The notes under the pieces are model-generated. The model was not told the DNA's origin. It did no database searches and was given only the letters and a program-made list of their open reading frames with translations. Shown here one piece after another: positions 10,420-18,905 of a DNA stretch of 64,000 nt. A program made the position numbers and the translations under genes. Every line of letters begins with the position of its first letter. Positions within the stretch are counted from its first letter, which is position 1. This stretch comes from Fluviicoccus sp. (GTDB lineage Bacteria; Pseudomonadota; Gammaproteobacteria; Pseudomonadales; Moraxellaceae), in assembly GCF_030646115.1 (NCBI RefSeq), contig NZ_JAUSMX010000008.1:124001-188000 (forward strand), in the 5' to 3' direction.

Positions 10420-11130
10420 ATGGCAGACATCCCTTTTCACCTGGCCGGGGTCCGTACACGGATTGAAGCCGCCTGCAAGGCGGTTGGTCGTGATCCGGCA
10501 TCGGTTCATCTGCTGGCGGTCAGCAAGACCCGGCCCGCCGAAGACGTTGCCGCCGCGCACGCCGCAGGGCAGATCGCCTTTGGCGAGAATTATGTACAAG
10601 AAGCCGTCAACAAAATTCAAACGTTGTCACATTTATTGTTGGAATGGCATTTGATTGGTCCCTTGCAAAGCAACAAGACCGCCGAAGTGGCCGAATGGTT
10701 CGACTGGGTGCACAGCGTGGACCGCCTGAAAATCGCCCAGCGGCTTTCATCCCAACGACCTCAAGGGAGCAAGCCGCTGAATGTCTGCATCCAGGTCAAT
10801 ATTGACGATGAAGACAGCAAGTCCGGCTGTCGGCCCGAAGAAGCCGAAGCGCTGGCCCTGGCGGTGCTGGCGCTGCCGAATCTGCGATTGCGGGGGCTGA
10901 TGACCATTCCACGGCCCGGAAACCCGGCGGCACTGGCGTTGCTGGCGGAGCTGCGCAATCGTTTGCTGGCGAACATTCCCGCCCTTAGCCCGGCTGGCTT
11001 TGATACACTCTCCATGGGTATGTCCGACGACCTGGAGGCCGCCATTGCCGCAGGCAGCACCATGGTGCGGGTCGGAACGGCCATTTTTGGCGAACGGGTC
11101 AAGCAAGTGCAGGAACCAGGCTTAACATGA
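10420..11130 (+). CDS. yggS: YggS/PROSC-type pyridoxal-phosphate homeostasis protein
   Basis: A 236-residue single-domain PLP-binding protein of the alanine-racemase fold type. Visible signatures are LLAVSKTRPAEDV (with the PLP lysine), FGENYVQEA, EWHLIGPLQSNK, GLMTIPRPG, LSMGMSDDLEAAIAAGST and VRVGTAIFGER. It buffers free PLP rather than catalysing a known reaction. It starts the operon yggS-proC-yggT-yggU and overlaps proC by 4 bases (ATGA), the standard order in Gammaproteobacteria. Confidence 0.95.
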   Translation: MADIPFHLAGVRTRIEAACKAVGRDPASVHLLAVSKTRPAEDVAAAHAAGQIAFGENYVQEAVNKIQTLSHLLLEWHLIGPLQSNKTAEVAEWFDWVHSVDRLKIAQRLSSQRPQGSKPLNVCIQVNIDDEDSKSGCRPEEAEALALAVLALPNLRLRGLMTIPRPGNPAALALLAELRNRLLANIPALSPAGFDTLSMGMSDDLEAAIAAGSTMVRVGTAIFGERVKQVQEPGLT

Positions 11131-11951
11131 GTATCACTATCGGATTTATTGGTGCGGGCAACATGGCCGGCGCGCTGTCGGGCGGACTACTGGCGAAGGG
11201 GCAGGCCGCGACGGCGCTGGCCCTGTCAGATCCCAGTGATTCACAACTGCAATCCTTCCGGGAGCGCGGTATCTGGACAACCGGCGACAACCGCGCGCTG
11301 GTGGAGCGCAGCGACGTGCTGGTGCTGGCGGTGAAGCCGCAAGTGATGAAGGATGTGCTGAAGCCGCTGGCGGACATCGTCCAGGCGCGCAAGCCGCTGG
11401 TGATTTCCATTGCCGCAGGTATTCCGGTGGCCTCGATTGATCGCTGGCTTGGCGGGAATGTCGCGGTGGTGCGGGCCATGCCCAATACCCCGGCGCTGGT
11501 GCAATCCGGGGCCACTGGTCTTTATGCCAACGATCAGGTGGGCATGGAATTGCGTCGTCAGGCCGAAGAGATCCTCGGCGCGGTGGGGATGACGGTGTGG
11601 GTGGATGACGAGGCGCTGATTGACAGCGTCACGGCAGTGTCTGGCTCCGGCCCCGCCTATTTCTTTTATGTCATGGAAGCCATGATTGCGGCCGGGAAGG
11701 AGCAGGGTCTGGATGAACGCACGGCCCGCGCCCTGACCCTGCAGACCGCCCTCGGGGCGGCGCAGATGGCCATTACGGCGGATGTCGGCCCGGATGAACT
11801 GCGTCGCCGGGTCACCTCGCCGGGCGGCACCACCGAGCGCGCCATTGCCGCCTTTGACCAGGCGCAACTGAAGCAGGTGTTTTCCGGCGCGCTGAACGAT
11901 TGTGCGGCGCGCGGCCGTGAGCTGGCGGCGCAACTGGGCAAGGGAGACTGA
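11127..11951 (+). CDS. proC: Pyrroline-5-carboxylate reductase
   Basis: A 274-residue NAD(P)H-dependent enzyme for the last step of proline synthesis. It has an N-terminal Rossmann motif (IGFIGAGNMAGALSGGLL), VLAVKPQVMKDVL, VRAMPNTPALVQSGATGLYA, VSGSGPAYFFYVMEAM and the C-terminal substrate-binding segment RRRVTSPGGTTERAI. Length matches the family. It is translationally coupled to yggS. Confidence 0.96.
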   Translation: MSITIGFIGAGNMAGALSGGLLAKGQAATALALSDPSDSQLQSFRERGIWTTGDNRALVERSDVLVLAVKPQVMKDVLKPLADIVQARKPLVISIAAGIPVASIDRWLGGNVAVVRAMPNTPALVQSGATGLYANDQVGMELRRQAEEILGAVGMTVWVDDEALIDSVTAVSGSGPAYFFYVMEAMIAAGKEQGLDERTARALTLQTALGAAQMAITADVGPDELRRRVTSPGGTTERAIAAFDQAQLKQVFSGALNDCAARGRELAAQLGKGD

Positions 11952-11953
11952 AC

Positions 11954-12520
11954 ATGAGCGCGACCGGCCAGATTCTCAACCTGTTGATCAGTACGGCTTC
12001 CCATATCTTCATCCTGCTGCTGTGGATGCGCTACCTGCTGCAACTGGTGCAGGCGGACTTTTACAATCCGGTATCCCAAGGCGTAGTGCGCTTCACCGAT
12101 CCGGTGCTTAAGCCCCTGCGCAGCGCCATGCCAAAGTCTCGTTTTCATGACTGGTCGGCTTTGCTGGTGATTTTGCTGTTGCAGTTGCTGACCACGACGC
12201 TGCTGGCGCTGGTGACGGTTGGCGCCACCCTGCCGCCGCTGGGGCTGTTGTTCACCACGATTTTTGATTTGCTGTTCATGGTCACCGACTTTTTCTTCTG
12301 GTTGATCATCGTCAGTGTGGTGTTGAGCTGGATCAGTCCGGGGCACAGTCCGGTCACCGGCCTGATCCAGCAGTTGGCGGAGCCGGTGCTGGCCCCGTTC
12401 CGGCGCTTGTTGCCGTCCATGGGCGGCATGGACCTGTCACCGATCCTGGCTTTTCTGGCCATCCAGGTGATCCAGATCCTGTTGCGGGCGGCGGCCGGGT
12501 CGCTGCACGGCATGTTTTAG
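11954..12520 (+). CDS. yggT: YggT-family integral membrane protein
   Basis: A 188-residue protein with two tandem YggT (DUF167-neighbour) modules, each a pair of hydrophobic helices followed by a conserved motif: DPVLKPLR at about 57 and AEPVLAPFRRLLP at about 145. The gene is separated by 2 bases from proC and is immediately followed by yggU. The family is a conserved inner-membrane protein; osmotic or division-related roles have been suggested, but function here is not shown by sequence. Confidence 0.9.
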   Translation: MSATGQILNLLISTASHIFILLLWMRYLLQLVQADFYNPVSQGVVRFTDPVLKPLRSAMPKSRFHDWSALLVILLLQLLTTTLLALVTVGATLPPLGLLFTTIFDLLFMVTDFFFWLIIVSVVLSWISPGHSPVTGLIQQLAEPVLAPFRRLLPSMGGMDLSPILAFLAIQVIQILLRAAAGSLHGMF

Positions 12521-12826
12521 GTGGCTGGCCCGGTGCTGATGTCCGGTGAGGACATGATCCTGCAGGTTCATGTCCAGCCCGGCGCCAGCAAAACGGGACT
12601 GGCGGGGCTGCACGGCGACGCCGTCAAGATCCGCTTGCAGGCCCCGCCGGTGGATGGCAAGGCCAACGCCGAGCTTTGCCGTTTTCTTGCCGGGATTTTT
12701 CAGGTAAAACGTCAGGATGTATGTGTGATCAGTGGGGAAACCAGCCGGCAGAAGCGGGTGCGCATCACGCGTCCCGATGGTTTGCCCGACGCCATAAAAA
12801 TGATTGTTCAGGGGATACAGACGTGA
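12521..12826 (+). CDS. yggU: YggU/DUF167 family protein
   Basis: A 101-residue DUF167 protein with the family core VQPGASKTG, GDAVKIRLQAPPVDGKAN and SGETSRQKRVRI. The GTG at 12521 directly follows the yggT stop; ATGs at 12539 or 12554 are alternative starts. The last bases overlap the GTG start of the dynamin-like gene. Function of the family is unknown. Confidence 0.88.
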   Translation: MAGPVLMSGEDMILQVHVQPGASKTGLAGLHGDAVKIRLQAPPVDGKANAELCRFLAGIFQVKRQDVCVISGETSRQKRVRITRPDGLPDAIKMIVQGIQT

Positions 12827-14766
12827 CACAGGCAGTTCAGGTCGGAGACAGGTTGTTGACGGGCATTCAGGCGTTCAGCGCCTGGAAGCTTTCCGTGGCA
12901 ACCGAAATCAAGCGCTACCGCATGTGGCTGCACCAGCAGGGGCTCAGCACCGTCGATCTGGACGACAAGCTGGCCCGTTGCCTGCGCGCCTTCACCACCG
13001 ACCGCATCCTGCTGGCCTTCGTCGGTGAGTTTTCACGCGGCAAGACCGAGCTGATTAATGCCTTGCTGGGCCGCCACTTCAAGAGCCGCTTGTTTCCCAC
13101 CCGCATCGGCCGCACTACCATGTGCCCCACCGAAGTGTTCTACGATCCCCAGTCGTCCGCCCCCTACATCAAATTGCTGCCAATCCAGACCCGGAATAGC
13201 GGTACGCCGTTGTCATCCTACCGGCGGCAGCTGGAGCACTGGGCGCATCTGGATATCGACCTGAACAGCCCGCAGTCGATGCAGCGCGCCTTCGAGGAGG
13301 TGGCCAAGACCCGCGAAGTGCCGACGCAGGTCGCTGAAAGCCTTGGTTTCGAAGTGGAATTCCTGGAGTCGTCGTCGAAGAAGGACGGCTATGTGCATAT
13401 TCCGTCCTGGCGGCACGCCCTGATCAATCTCGATCACCCGTTGCTGCGGCTGGGTCTTTCCATTATTGACACCCCCGGCCTCAACGCACTGGGCCTGGAG
13501 CCGGAGCTTACCCTCAGTTTCCTGCCCGAAGCGCATGCGCTGCTGTTTGTGCTGTCCGCCGAATGCGGCGTCACTGCCAGCGACTTCGCCATCTGGAACA
13601 ACCACGTGCGTGATCTGGCCTCGCGCAGCAATACCGCGCTTTATGCCATCATCAACAAGATTGACCTGCTGGAAGAGGAAGAGGAAGATTTTCCGCCGGT
13701 CAACTCGGAAGAAAGCCTGCGCCGCATGATCCGGCTCTCGGCCCGTCAGTTGCACCTGCCCGACCACCATGTCATGCCGCTCAGCGCCAAGCAGGCCATG
13801 CGGGCACACATGCTGGGCGACCCGGTGCGCCTTGCGAAAAGCCATATTATTGAGTTGGAGGCGGCGCTGGCCAGTTCGGTCATTGCCGCCCGCGAACAAT
13901 CCTTGCGCAACACCACGCTCAAAGATGTCATTGAGATGGTGGACACCAGCCTGAATTCGTTGCTGACCCAGCGCGAGTCGCTGAAGGAAGAGCACAGTGT
14001 CTTCAGCCGTAATGAAAAAGATGTGGAAGTGGAGCTGGTGGGCCTGACCCGTCTGGTGCGCCGTGATCAGGAAAAGCACAGCCAGCGGCTGGTCATTCTG
14101 CAGGAAGGCAAAGTGTCGCTGGAGCAGCATCTGGGCCGCATCAGCGAAGTGGTGGGCGATGACAAGCTGGACTGGCATTTCAACCGCGCCCGCGAAGCGA
14201 CCCGCAATACGCTCAATTTCGGCGTAGCGACAGCGGTGGGCATCTTTTTCCAGGGCCTGAAGCTGGACATGCGCCGCTTGCGGGACGAGCTGGATTCCGC
14301 CCGCCAGACGGTGGACCGCATTTACCAGCGTTATTATCAGGAAGTGGGTGCGGCTAACGTGCAGTACCCCGATATCAACATCGATCCGCTGATCGAGGAG
14401 TTTTCCGAGCTGGAAAAGCAGGCCGCGCCTTACAAGAATCGTTTCGGCAACCTGCTGGCCAGCCAGGAAAAAGTCTTCGATCATTTCTTCGAAACGCTGG
14501 CGCGCGAGGCCAAGAGCCTCTACGAGAAGGCGCGTGAGGAGGCGGTGCGCTGGTGCAAGCAGTCGCTGGCGCCGTTGATGCAGCAGACGCTGGAGGCGAA
14601 GAAGCGCATTGACGAACAGTTGCAGCGCCTGGAACACCTGCAGATGATTGACGCCACCCGCGACCAGCGGCTGGTCAGCATCCAGCATCAACTGGAGCTG
14701 CTGGATGACCAGGAGAAGTTCCTGGTGGAAATCTCCTTCCGCCTGCAGCCGGTGGAACTGGTCTGA
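12823..14766 (+). CDS. Bacterial dynamin-like GTPase
   Basis: About 647 residues from GTG 12823, which overlaps the yggU stop (GTGA). An upstream in-frame ATG at 12676 lies inside yggU and is less likely. The GTPase domain has G1 GEFSRGKTE, a probable G2 region IGRTTMCPTE, G3 DTPGLNA and G4 NKID. The C-terminal half is mostly helical with charged heptads (QRESLKEEHSVFSRNEKDVE, LEAKKRIDEQLQRLEHLQ), and one hydrophobic stretch near FGVATAVGIFFQGL could touch membrane. Bacterial dynamins remodel or survey membranes. Coupling to a yggS-type operon is unusual to my knowledge. Confidence 0.8.
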   Translation: MTQAVQVGDRLLTGIQAFSAWKLSVATEIKRYRMWLHQQGLSTVDLDDKLARCLRAFTTDRILLAFVGEFSRGKTELINALLGRHFKSRLFPTRIGRTTMCPTEVFYDPQSSAPYIKLLPIQTRNSGTPLSSYRRQLEHWAHLDIDLNSPQSMQRAFEEVAKTREVPTQVAESLGFEVEFLESSSKKDGYVHIPSWRHALINLDHPLLRLGLSIIDTPGLNALGLEPELTLSFLPEAHALLFVLSAECGVTASDFAIWNNHVRDLASRSNTALYAIINKIDLLEEEEEDFPPVNSEESLRRMIRLSARQLHLPDHHVMPLSAKQAMRAHMLGDPVRLAKSHIIELEAALASSVIAAREQSLRNTTLKDVIEMVDTSLNSLLTQRESLKEEHSVFSRNEKDVEVELVGLTRLVRRDQEKHSQRLVILQEGKVSLEQHLGRISEVVGDDKLDWHFNRAREATRNTLNFGVATAVGIFFQGLKLDMRRLRDELDSARQTVDRIYQRYYQEVGAANVQYPDINIDPLIEEFSELEKQAAPYKNRFGNLLASQEKVFDHFFETLAREAKSLYEKAREEAVRWCKQSLAPLMQQTLEAKKRIDEQLQRLEHLQMIDATRDQRLVSIQHQLELLDDQEKFLVEISFRLQPVELV

Positions 14767-14854
14767 CCGGGAAAAGCCGCCGCTCCGCCCCTTGAGACTG
14801 GCGGCGGAATCCCGGACAATGCAGGCCGTCCAAGCAGACTGCCGGTAGCAGACC

Positions 14855-15895
14855 ATGAGACTTTCCTTTGCCGAGTCGGGGGCCGCCATCCTGCTGCCCC
14901 TGACCGTGATTGCTGTTTTCCCTTTTCCTGAAGGCGCTTCCGCCACCGGCTTGGCTCTAGCCTGGCTGGTGTTCATGGCGGTGGCTGCCTTGCCGGCCGC
15001 CTTTCTGGAATTTGCCCTGGTGCGCCGGGCCAGGCAGATGCCTTATCCCGGTATTGCCCAGCTAACCCGCGATGCCGATGCCCGCACCGCCTGGCGCGGC
15101 CTGATCCCTTTCAGCCTGGTGATGCTGGCGGCGCTGGCGGCGCTGGCGTCTGCCGCCACCGTCGATTTCATGCCCGCCGAGCCCGAGTGGCTGGGACTGG
15201 CCGCGCCTTGGCTATTGCTGGCGCTGGCGTCGGTGATGGTCTGGGCCGGTATTGAGAAGTTGCTGGGGCTGGGGGGGCTGCTGGCGGCCGGCAGTATCGC
15301 TGTCAGCCTGTTTCTGGGCGAAAGCCCGCTGGCGTTCAGCCTGCCGGATGCGCGGGGTTGGCAGCATTCGGCCTTCCTGGCCCTGCTGGCGGGAGGCTCC
15401 GGTATCGGTCTTCAGGCGTGGCTGGCCCAGCGCCGACTGGCCGATGATTCTGCTGCCTCTGCGGTGGCACCCTTCTTGGGCGTGCAGGCGGTGGCCGGTG
15501 TGCTCATTTTCATGGCCGGTGATTTGCGTCACCAGCCCGCAGCCTGCGCCTATGTGGTGCCGGCCTTGTTCGCCGTGGCACTGATGCTGCACGTGCTGGT
15601 GCAACAACTGACCGGCAAGGGCTATGCCCGTCCGGCGGCGCTGGGCGCGGCGGTGGCCGTGACCGGTGGCTTGACCTTCCTGGCGATGCAGCCGACTTTC
15701 GGCACCCTGGTGCAGTTGCTGGGCTTGCTGCCGTTGCTGGGGCTGTCGCTGTTTGCGGGCTGGATCATGAAGATCAGTCATGTGCGCAAGGCGTTGAACC
15801 TGCCCTCCGAAGGGGTCTACAACCTGTGGCGGGTGGCGGTGCGGCTGGTGGTGCCCGGACTGTGCCTGTGGGTGATGACCGGAGTATTCCTGTGA
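14855..15895 (+). CDS. Multi-pass membrane protein, possibly a degenerate sodium-dependent (SNF-like) transporter
   Basis: This 346-residue, very hydrophobic protein has about nine to ten predicted membrane segments. The N-terminal pattern (LSFAESGAAILLPLTVIA, LEFALVRRARQMPYPGIAQL) and the C-terminal WRVAVRLVVPGLCLW resemble the sodium:neurotransmitter symporter family, but it is shorter than typical members (about 450 residues). It overlaps the rnfH start by 4 bases (GTGA), so the two are coupled. In related genomes ratA often occupies the place before rnfH; I do not see ratA. The substrate is unknown. Confidence 0.55.
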   Translation: MRLSFAESGAAILLPLTVIAVFPFPEGASATGLALAWLVFMAVAALPAAFLEFALVRRARQMPYPGIAQLTRDADARTAWRGLIPFSLVMLAALAALASAATVDFMPAEPEWLGLAAPWLLLALASVMVWAGIEKLLGLGGLLAAGSIAVSLFLGESPLAFSLPDARGWQHSAFLALLAGGSGIGLQAWLAQRRLADDSAASAVAPFLGVQAVAGVLIFMAGDLRHQPAACAYVVPALFAVALMLHVLVQQLTGKGYARPAALGAAVAVTGGLTFLAMQPTFGTLVQLLGLLPLLGLSLFAGWIMKISHVRKALNLPSEGVYNLWRVAVRLVVPGLCLWVMTGVFL

Positions 15896-16209
15896 GCGGG
15901 GACCGGTTGCTGGCGGTGGAGGTGGCTTATGCCCTGCCCACCCAGCAATGGGTGATTGCCTTGCAGGTACCGGAAGGCACCACGCTGTTTGAGGCGGCCG
16001 TGCTGTCGCGGCTGATGGAGAAAGCGCCCGGACTGGATCTGGAATCCGTCAGCCTGGGAGTGTTCGGCAAGGTGGAGAAGAGCCCTAAGACCCGGGTGCT
16101 GAAGGACGGGGAACGGGTCGAGATCTTCCGGCCCCTGATCAATGACCCCAAGGAAGCGAGGAAGGCCCGGGCCGCCAAAGTGAAGGAGACCCGGCAGGAC
16201 AACGCCTAA
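15892..16209 (+). CDS. rnfH: RnfH family (UPF0125) ubiquitin-like protein
   Basis: About 105 residues starting at GTG 15892 (VSGDRLLAVEVAYALP). It carries the RnfH core VAYALPTQQWVIALQVPEG, VSLGVFGKVEKSPKTRVL and the terminal GERVEIFRPLINDPKEARK. It is a beta-grasp protein of uncertain role, usually next to ratA and bamE. Here it converges on bamE with a 4-base overlap of the ends. Confidence 0.93.
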   Translation: MSGDRLLAVEVAYALPTQQWVIALQVPEGTTLFEAAVLSRLMEKAPGLDLESVSLGVFGKVEKSPKTRVLKDGERVEIFRPLINDPKEARKARAAKVKETRQDNA

Positions 16210-16607
16210 AGCGGATCGGCGTTAAGCCCAGCATCGCGGCTGGGGGAAGCTTGCAGGCTCTTTTCCGGCAGGCTGTCCAGGCCTTCAATGCGGTCGAGCT
16301 TGCCGCCGCTGAAGTGCAGCGTCAGGCGCTGGCCGGTGATTTTCTTCACCCCGGCTTGTTGGGCGTAGGTACCCGGTTTCAGCGTGTACAGGTAGTCCCA
16401 GCGGTCGGGGCTCAGCGGGTCGGAGACCATCGGGCTGCCCAGCACATAGCGGACCTGGGCGGGGGTCATACCGATCTTGAGGCGGGCGGCCATGTCCCGG
16501 GTCACCGGGTTTCCTTGCGGCAGGTCAATGGTATAGACATGCAGGGCGTTGCAACCGCCCAGCAGGACCAGGGAAAAGAACAGGGGCACTATCAGCTTTT
16601 GCCGCAC
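16206..16607 (-). CDS. bamE: Outer-membrane assembly lipoprotein BamE (SmpA/OmlA)
   Basis: A 133-residue lipoprotein with a lipobox LLGGC at about residue 19 and the SmpA/OmlA domain: GNPVTRDMAARLKIGMTPAQ, VRYVLGSPMVSDP, DRWDYLYTL. BamE is an accessory part of the BAM complex that inserts beta-barrels in the outer membrane. The best start in frame is GTG at 16607. It is divergent from fur (72 bp), the conserved gammaproteobacterial arrangement. Confidence 0.93.
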   Translation of the reverse strand: MRQKLIVPLFFSLVLLGGCNALHVYTIDLPQGNPVTRDMAARLKIGMTPAQVRYVLGSPMVSDPLSPDRWDYLYTLKPGTYAQQAGVKKITGQRLTLHFSGGKLDRIEGLDSLPEKSLQASPSRDAGLNADPL

Positions 16608-16679
16608 AATCGACCATCCTCACTTGTTTGCAGTTAAGCATAAGCCGATAATCGTACACCATTCTAGGGTTATTCTGTT

Positions 16680-17135
16680 ATGAGGCCGTACATGCCATTG
16701 AGTAATCAGGACCTGCGCAAGGCAGGACTGAAGGTCACCCTGCCGCGCATCAAGATACTGGAGCTTCTGGAAAGCTCGCCAGTGCATCATCTGAGCGCCG
16801 AGGATGTCTACAAGGCTTTGCTGGAACAGGGCGAGGATGTGGGCTTGGCGACGGTTTACCGTGTGCTGACCCAGTTCGAGGCCGCCGGTATTGTCGAGCG
16901 CCATCATTTTGAAGGCGGGCATTCGGTGTTCGAGATCAGCCAGGGCGAGCATCACGACCACATCGTCTGCGTCACCTGCGGCAAGGTGCTGGAGTTCCAT
17001 GATGAAATCATCGAGGAACGCCAGCGCAGTGTGGCCGGGTCCATGGGTTTTGTGCTGACCGGCCACGCCCTGCATCTTTATGGCGTGTGTGACCGGCCGG
17101 AATGCCGTGAAACCTGGAACCAGAAAAACCGCTGA
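16680..17135 (+). CDS. fur: Ferric uptake regulator
   Basis: A 151-residue metal-dependent repressor of iron uptake. The winged helix includes LKVTLPRIKILELL and GLATVYRVLTQFEAAGI; metal ligands lie in HHFEGGHSVFE, HHDHIVC and CGK, and the structural-zinc cysteines in CVTCGK and CDRPEC. Starts at ATG 16680 or 16692 are both possible. I found no clear Fur box in the short bamE-fur spacer. Confidence 0.96.
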   Translation: MRPYMPLSNQDLRKAGLKVTLPRIKILELLESSPVHHLSAEDVYKALLEQGEDVGLATVYRVLTQFEAAGIVERHHFEGGHSVFEISQGEHHDHIVCVTCGKVLEFHDEIIEERQRSVAGSMGFVLTGHALHLYGVCDRPECRETWNQKNR

Positions 17136-17405
17136 TCAGGCCCCGAAACGTTCGTTGACCTGGTTGAACACCCAGGTTGCCAATCCCACGATCAACAGGG
17201 TCGAAAACGCGCGCCAGATCAGGTCGTCCCGTTCAATGAAGTCCCATACCGCCAGAATGCTGATGACGGTGCAGAACAACAGGCACAGTGAAATCACCGT
17301 GAAGGAAATGCTGCGCACCAGCAGGGGGTTGATGAAACCGCGACGGGGGCCGTCCGCTTTGGGCAGCACCGGGCGGCGGTTGTCCGGTTCGGGGAAATTT
17401 TCCAT
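17136..17405 (-). CDS. Small two-helix membrane protein, unknown function
   Basis: About 89 residues from ATG 17405, chosen because a GGAG ribosome site lies 7 bases upstream; a longer frame to 17495 lacks one. After a polar N-terminus (MENFPEPDNRRPVLPKADGP) come two hydrophobic helices, about 35-57 and 68-83. The stop abuts the end of fur. I do not recognise a family. Confidence 0.6.
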   Translation of the reverse strand: MENFPEPDNRRPVLPKADGPRRGFINPLLVRSISFTVISLCLLFCTVISILAVWDFIERDDLIWRAFSTLLIVGLATWVFNQVNERFGA

Positions 17406-17570
17406 GAGTCTCTCCGTAAAAGCGTGCCTCATGCTGCGCTGAAATACGGCGCTTGCCAAGGCGCACGCCGGCCTTTGTCGTTTCTGTTCTGTCATCAGCC
17501 GGTGTCGTTCTGGTGCAATTCGCCCGGCGGAGGCATACTCCGCAAAACAGCCGCTTTACCCGGAATCCCC

Positions 17571-18863
17571 ATGAGTGCGACTCCCTCGAACCGGCCCCTG
17601 GCCGACCGCATGCGTCCCCGGACACTCGATGAAGTGTTCGGGCAGGAGCACCTGCTGGGGCCCGGCGCGCCGTTGCGCATCCTGCTGGATCATGGGCAGT
17701 GCCCTTCACTGGTGTTCTGGGGGCCGCCCGGTGTCGGCAAGACAACGCTGGCGCGCATGGTGGCGGGTTATGTCGATGCCGATTTCATTGCCCTGTCGGC
17801 GGTGCTGGCCGGGGTCAAGGAACTGCGTGAGGCGGTGGCGCGCGCCCAGCAACAGGCGCAAGGCCTGCTGGCCCGGCGTACCGTCCTTTTTGTCGATGAA
17901 ATCCATCGTTTCAACAAGTCCCAGCAGGACGCCATGCTGCCTTATGTCGAGGACGGCACCATCACGCTGATTGGCGCAACCACAGAAAATCCCTCGTTTG
18001 AGCTCAATTCCGCCTTGTTGTCGCGGTTGCGGGTCATGGTGTTGAAGCCGTTGTCCGCCGAGGCGCTGCTGCAACTGGTGCAGCGCGCCCTGAGCCTGCC
18101 GGAACGCGGTCTCGGGGCTGCGCCGGACAGCCTGCCGGCGCACTGGCTGGAACGGGTGGCGGGCATGGCTGATGGTGACGCCCGCAAGGCGCTGGTGCTG
18201 CTGGAAACCGTCTACGAACTGGCGCGTGCGGAAGGCGGCACCGACGACCAGGTGCTGGAGCGTTTCCTGGGCAAGGGCCTGCGTCGTTTCGACAAGGGCG
18301 GTGAGCAGTTCTATGACCAGATTTCCGCGTTGCACAAATCGGTGCGGGGGTCTGATCCCGATGCGGCCTTGTACTGGCTGGCGCGGATGCTGGACGGAGG
18401 CTGTGACCCCGGTTACGTGGCCCGCCGCCTGCTGCGCATGGCGGTGGAAGATATCGGCGTGGCCGACCCCCGCGCCTTGCAGGTGGCGATGGAGGGCTGG
18501 CAGGCTTTTGAGCGGCTGGGCAGCCCGGAAGGGGAGCTGGCGCTGGCGAACGTAGCGGTGTATCTGGCGTGCTGCTCGAAAAGCAATGCGGTCTATAGCG
18601 CCTGGAAGGCGGTGCGCGGCGTGGTGGAGCAGACCGGCAGCCTGGAGGTGCCGATGCATATCCGCAATGCTCCGACCCGGTTGATGAAGGATCTGGGTTA
18701 TGGTGCAGGTTATCGTTACGACCATGATGAGCCGGAAGCCCATGCCGCCGGGCAGCAGTTCCTGCCGGACCGGCTCAAGGGGCGGATATTCTATGAGCCG
18801 ACCGAACGCGGGCTGGAAGCAAAAATCGCCGAGCGGTTGCGGCAAATGCGGGGCAAGTCCTGA
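17571..18863 (+). CDS. rarA: Replication-associated recombination AAA+ ATPase RarA (MgsA)
   Basis: 430 residues from ATG 17571. The AAA+ core shows Walker [10 protein letters not shown], Walker [11 protein letters not shown], sensor [18 protein letters not shown] and an arginine finger within SRLR. The C-terminal MgsA clamp/tetramer region contains [33 protein letters not shown] and [18 protein letters not shown]. RarA acts at stalled replication forks. The N-terminal [20 protein letters not shown] is typical. Confidence 0.96.
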   Translation: MSATPSNRPLADRMRPRTLDEVFGQEHLLGPGAPLRILLDHGQCPSLVFWGPPGVGKTTLARMVAGYVDADFIALSAVLAGVKELREAVARAQQQAQGLLARRTVLFVDEIHRFNKSQQDAMLPYVEDGTITLIGATTENPSFELNSALLSRLRVMVLKPLSAEALLQLVQRALSLPERGLGAAPDSLPAHWLERVAGMADGDARKALVLLETVYELARAEGGTDDQVLERFLGKGLRRFDKGGEQFYDQISALHKSVRGSDPDAALYWLARMLDGGCDPGYVARRLLRMAVEDIGVADPRALQVAMEGWQAFERLGSPEGELALANVAVYLACCSKSNAVYSAWKAVRGVVEQTGSLEVPMHIRNAPTRLMKDLGYGAGYRYDHDEPEAHAAGQQFLPDRLKGRIFYEPTERGLEAKIAERLRQMRGKS

Positions 18864-18905
18864 CGGCTTGTTGGTATTAGGGTTTCACAGGATGGTAAGG
18901 GCAGC

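Noticed and set aside
13213-14976. 587-codon minus-strand open frame
   Set aside because: Opposite to the dynamin-like GTPase, which has G1, G3 and G4 motifs; the mirror protein has none.
16608-16679. Fur box in the bamE-fur spacer
   Set aside because: Only a general AT-rich stretch is visible; no acceptable match to the GATAAT-type inverted repeat.
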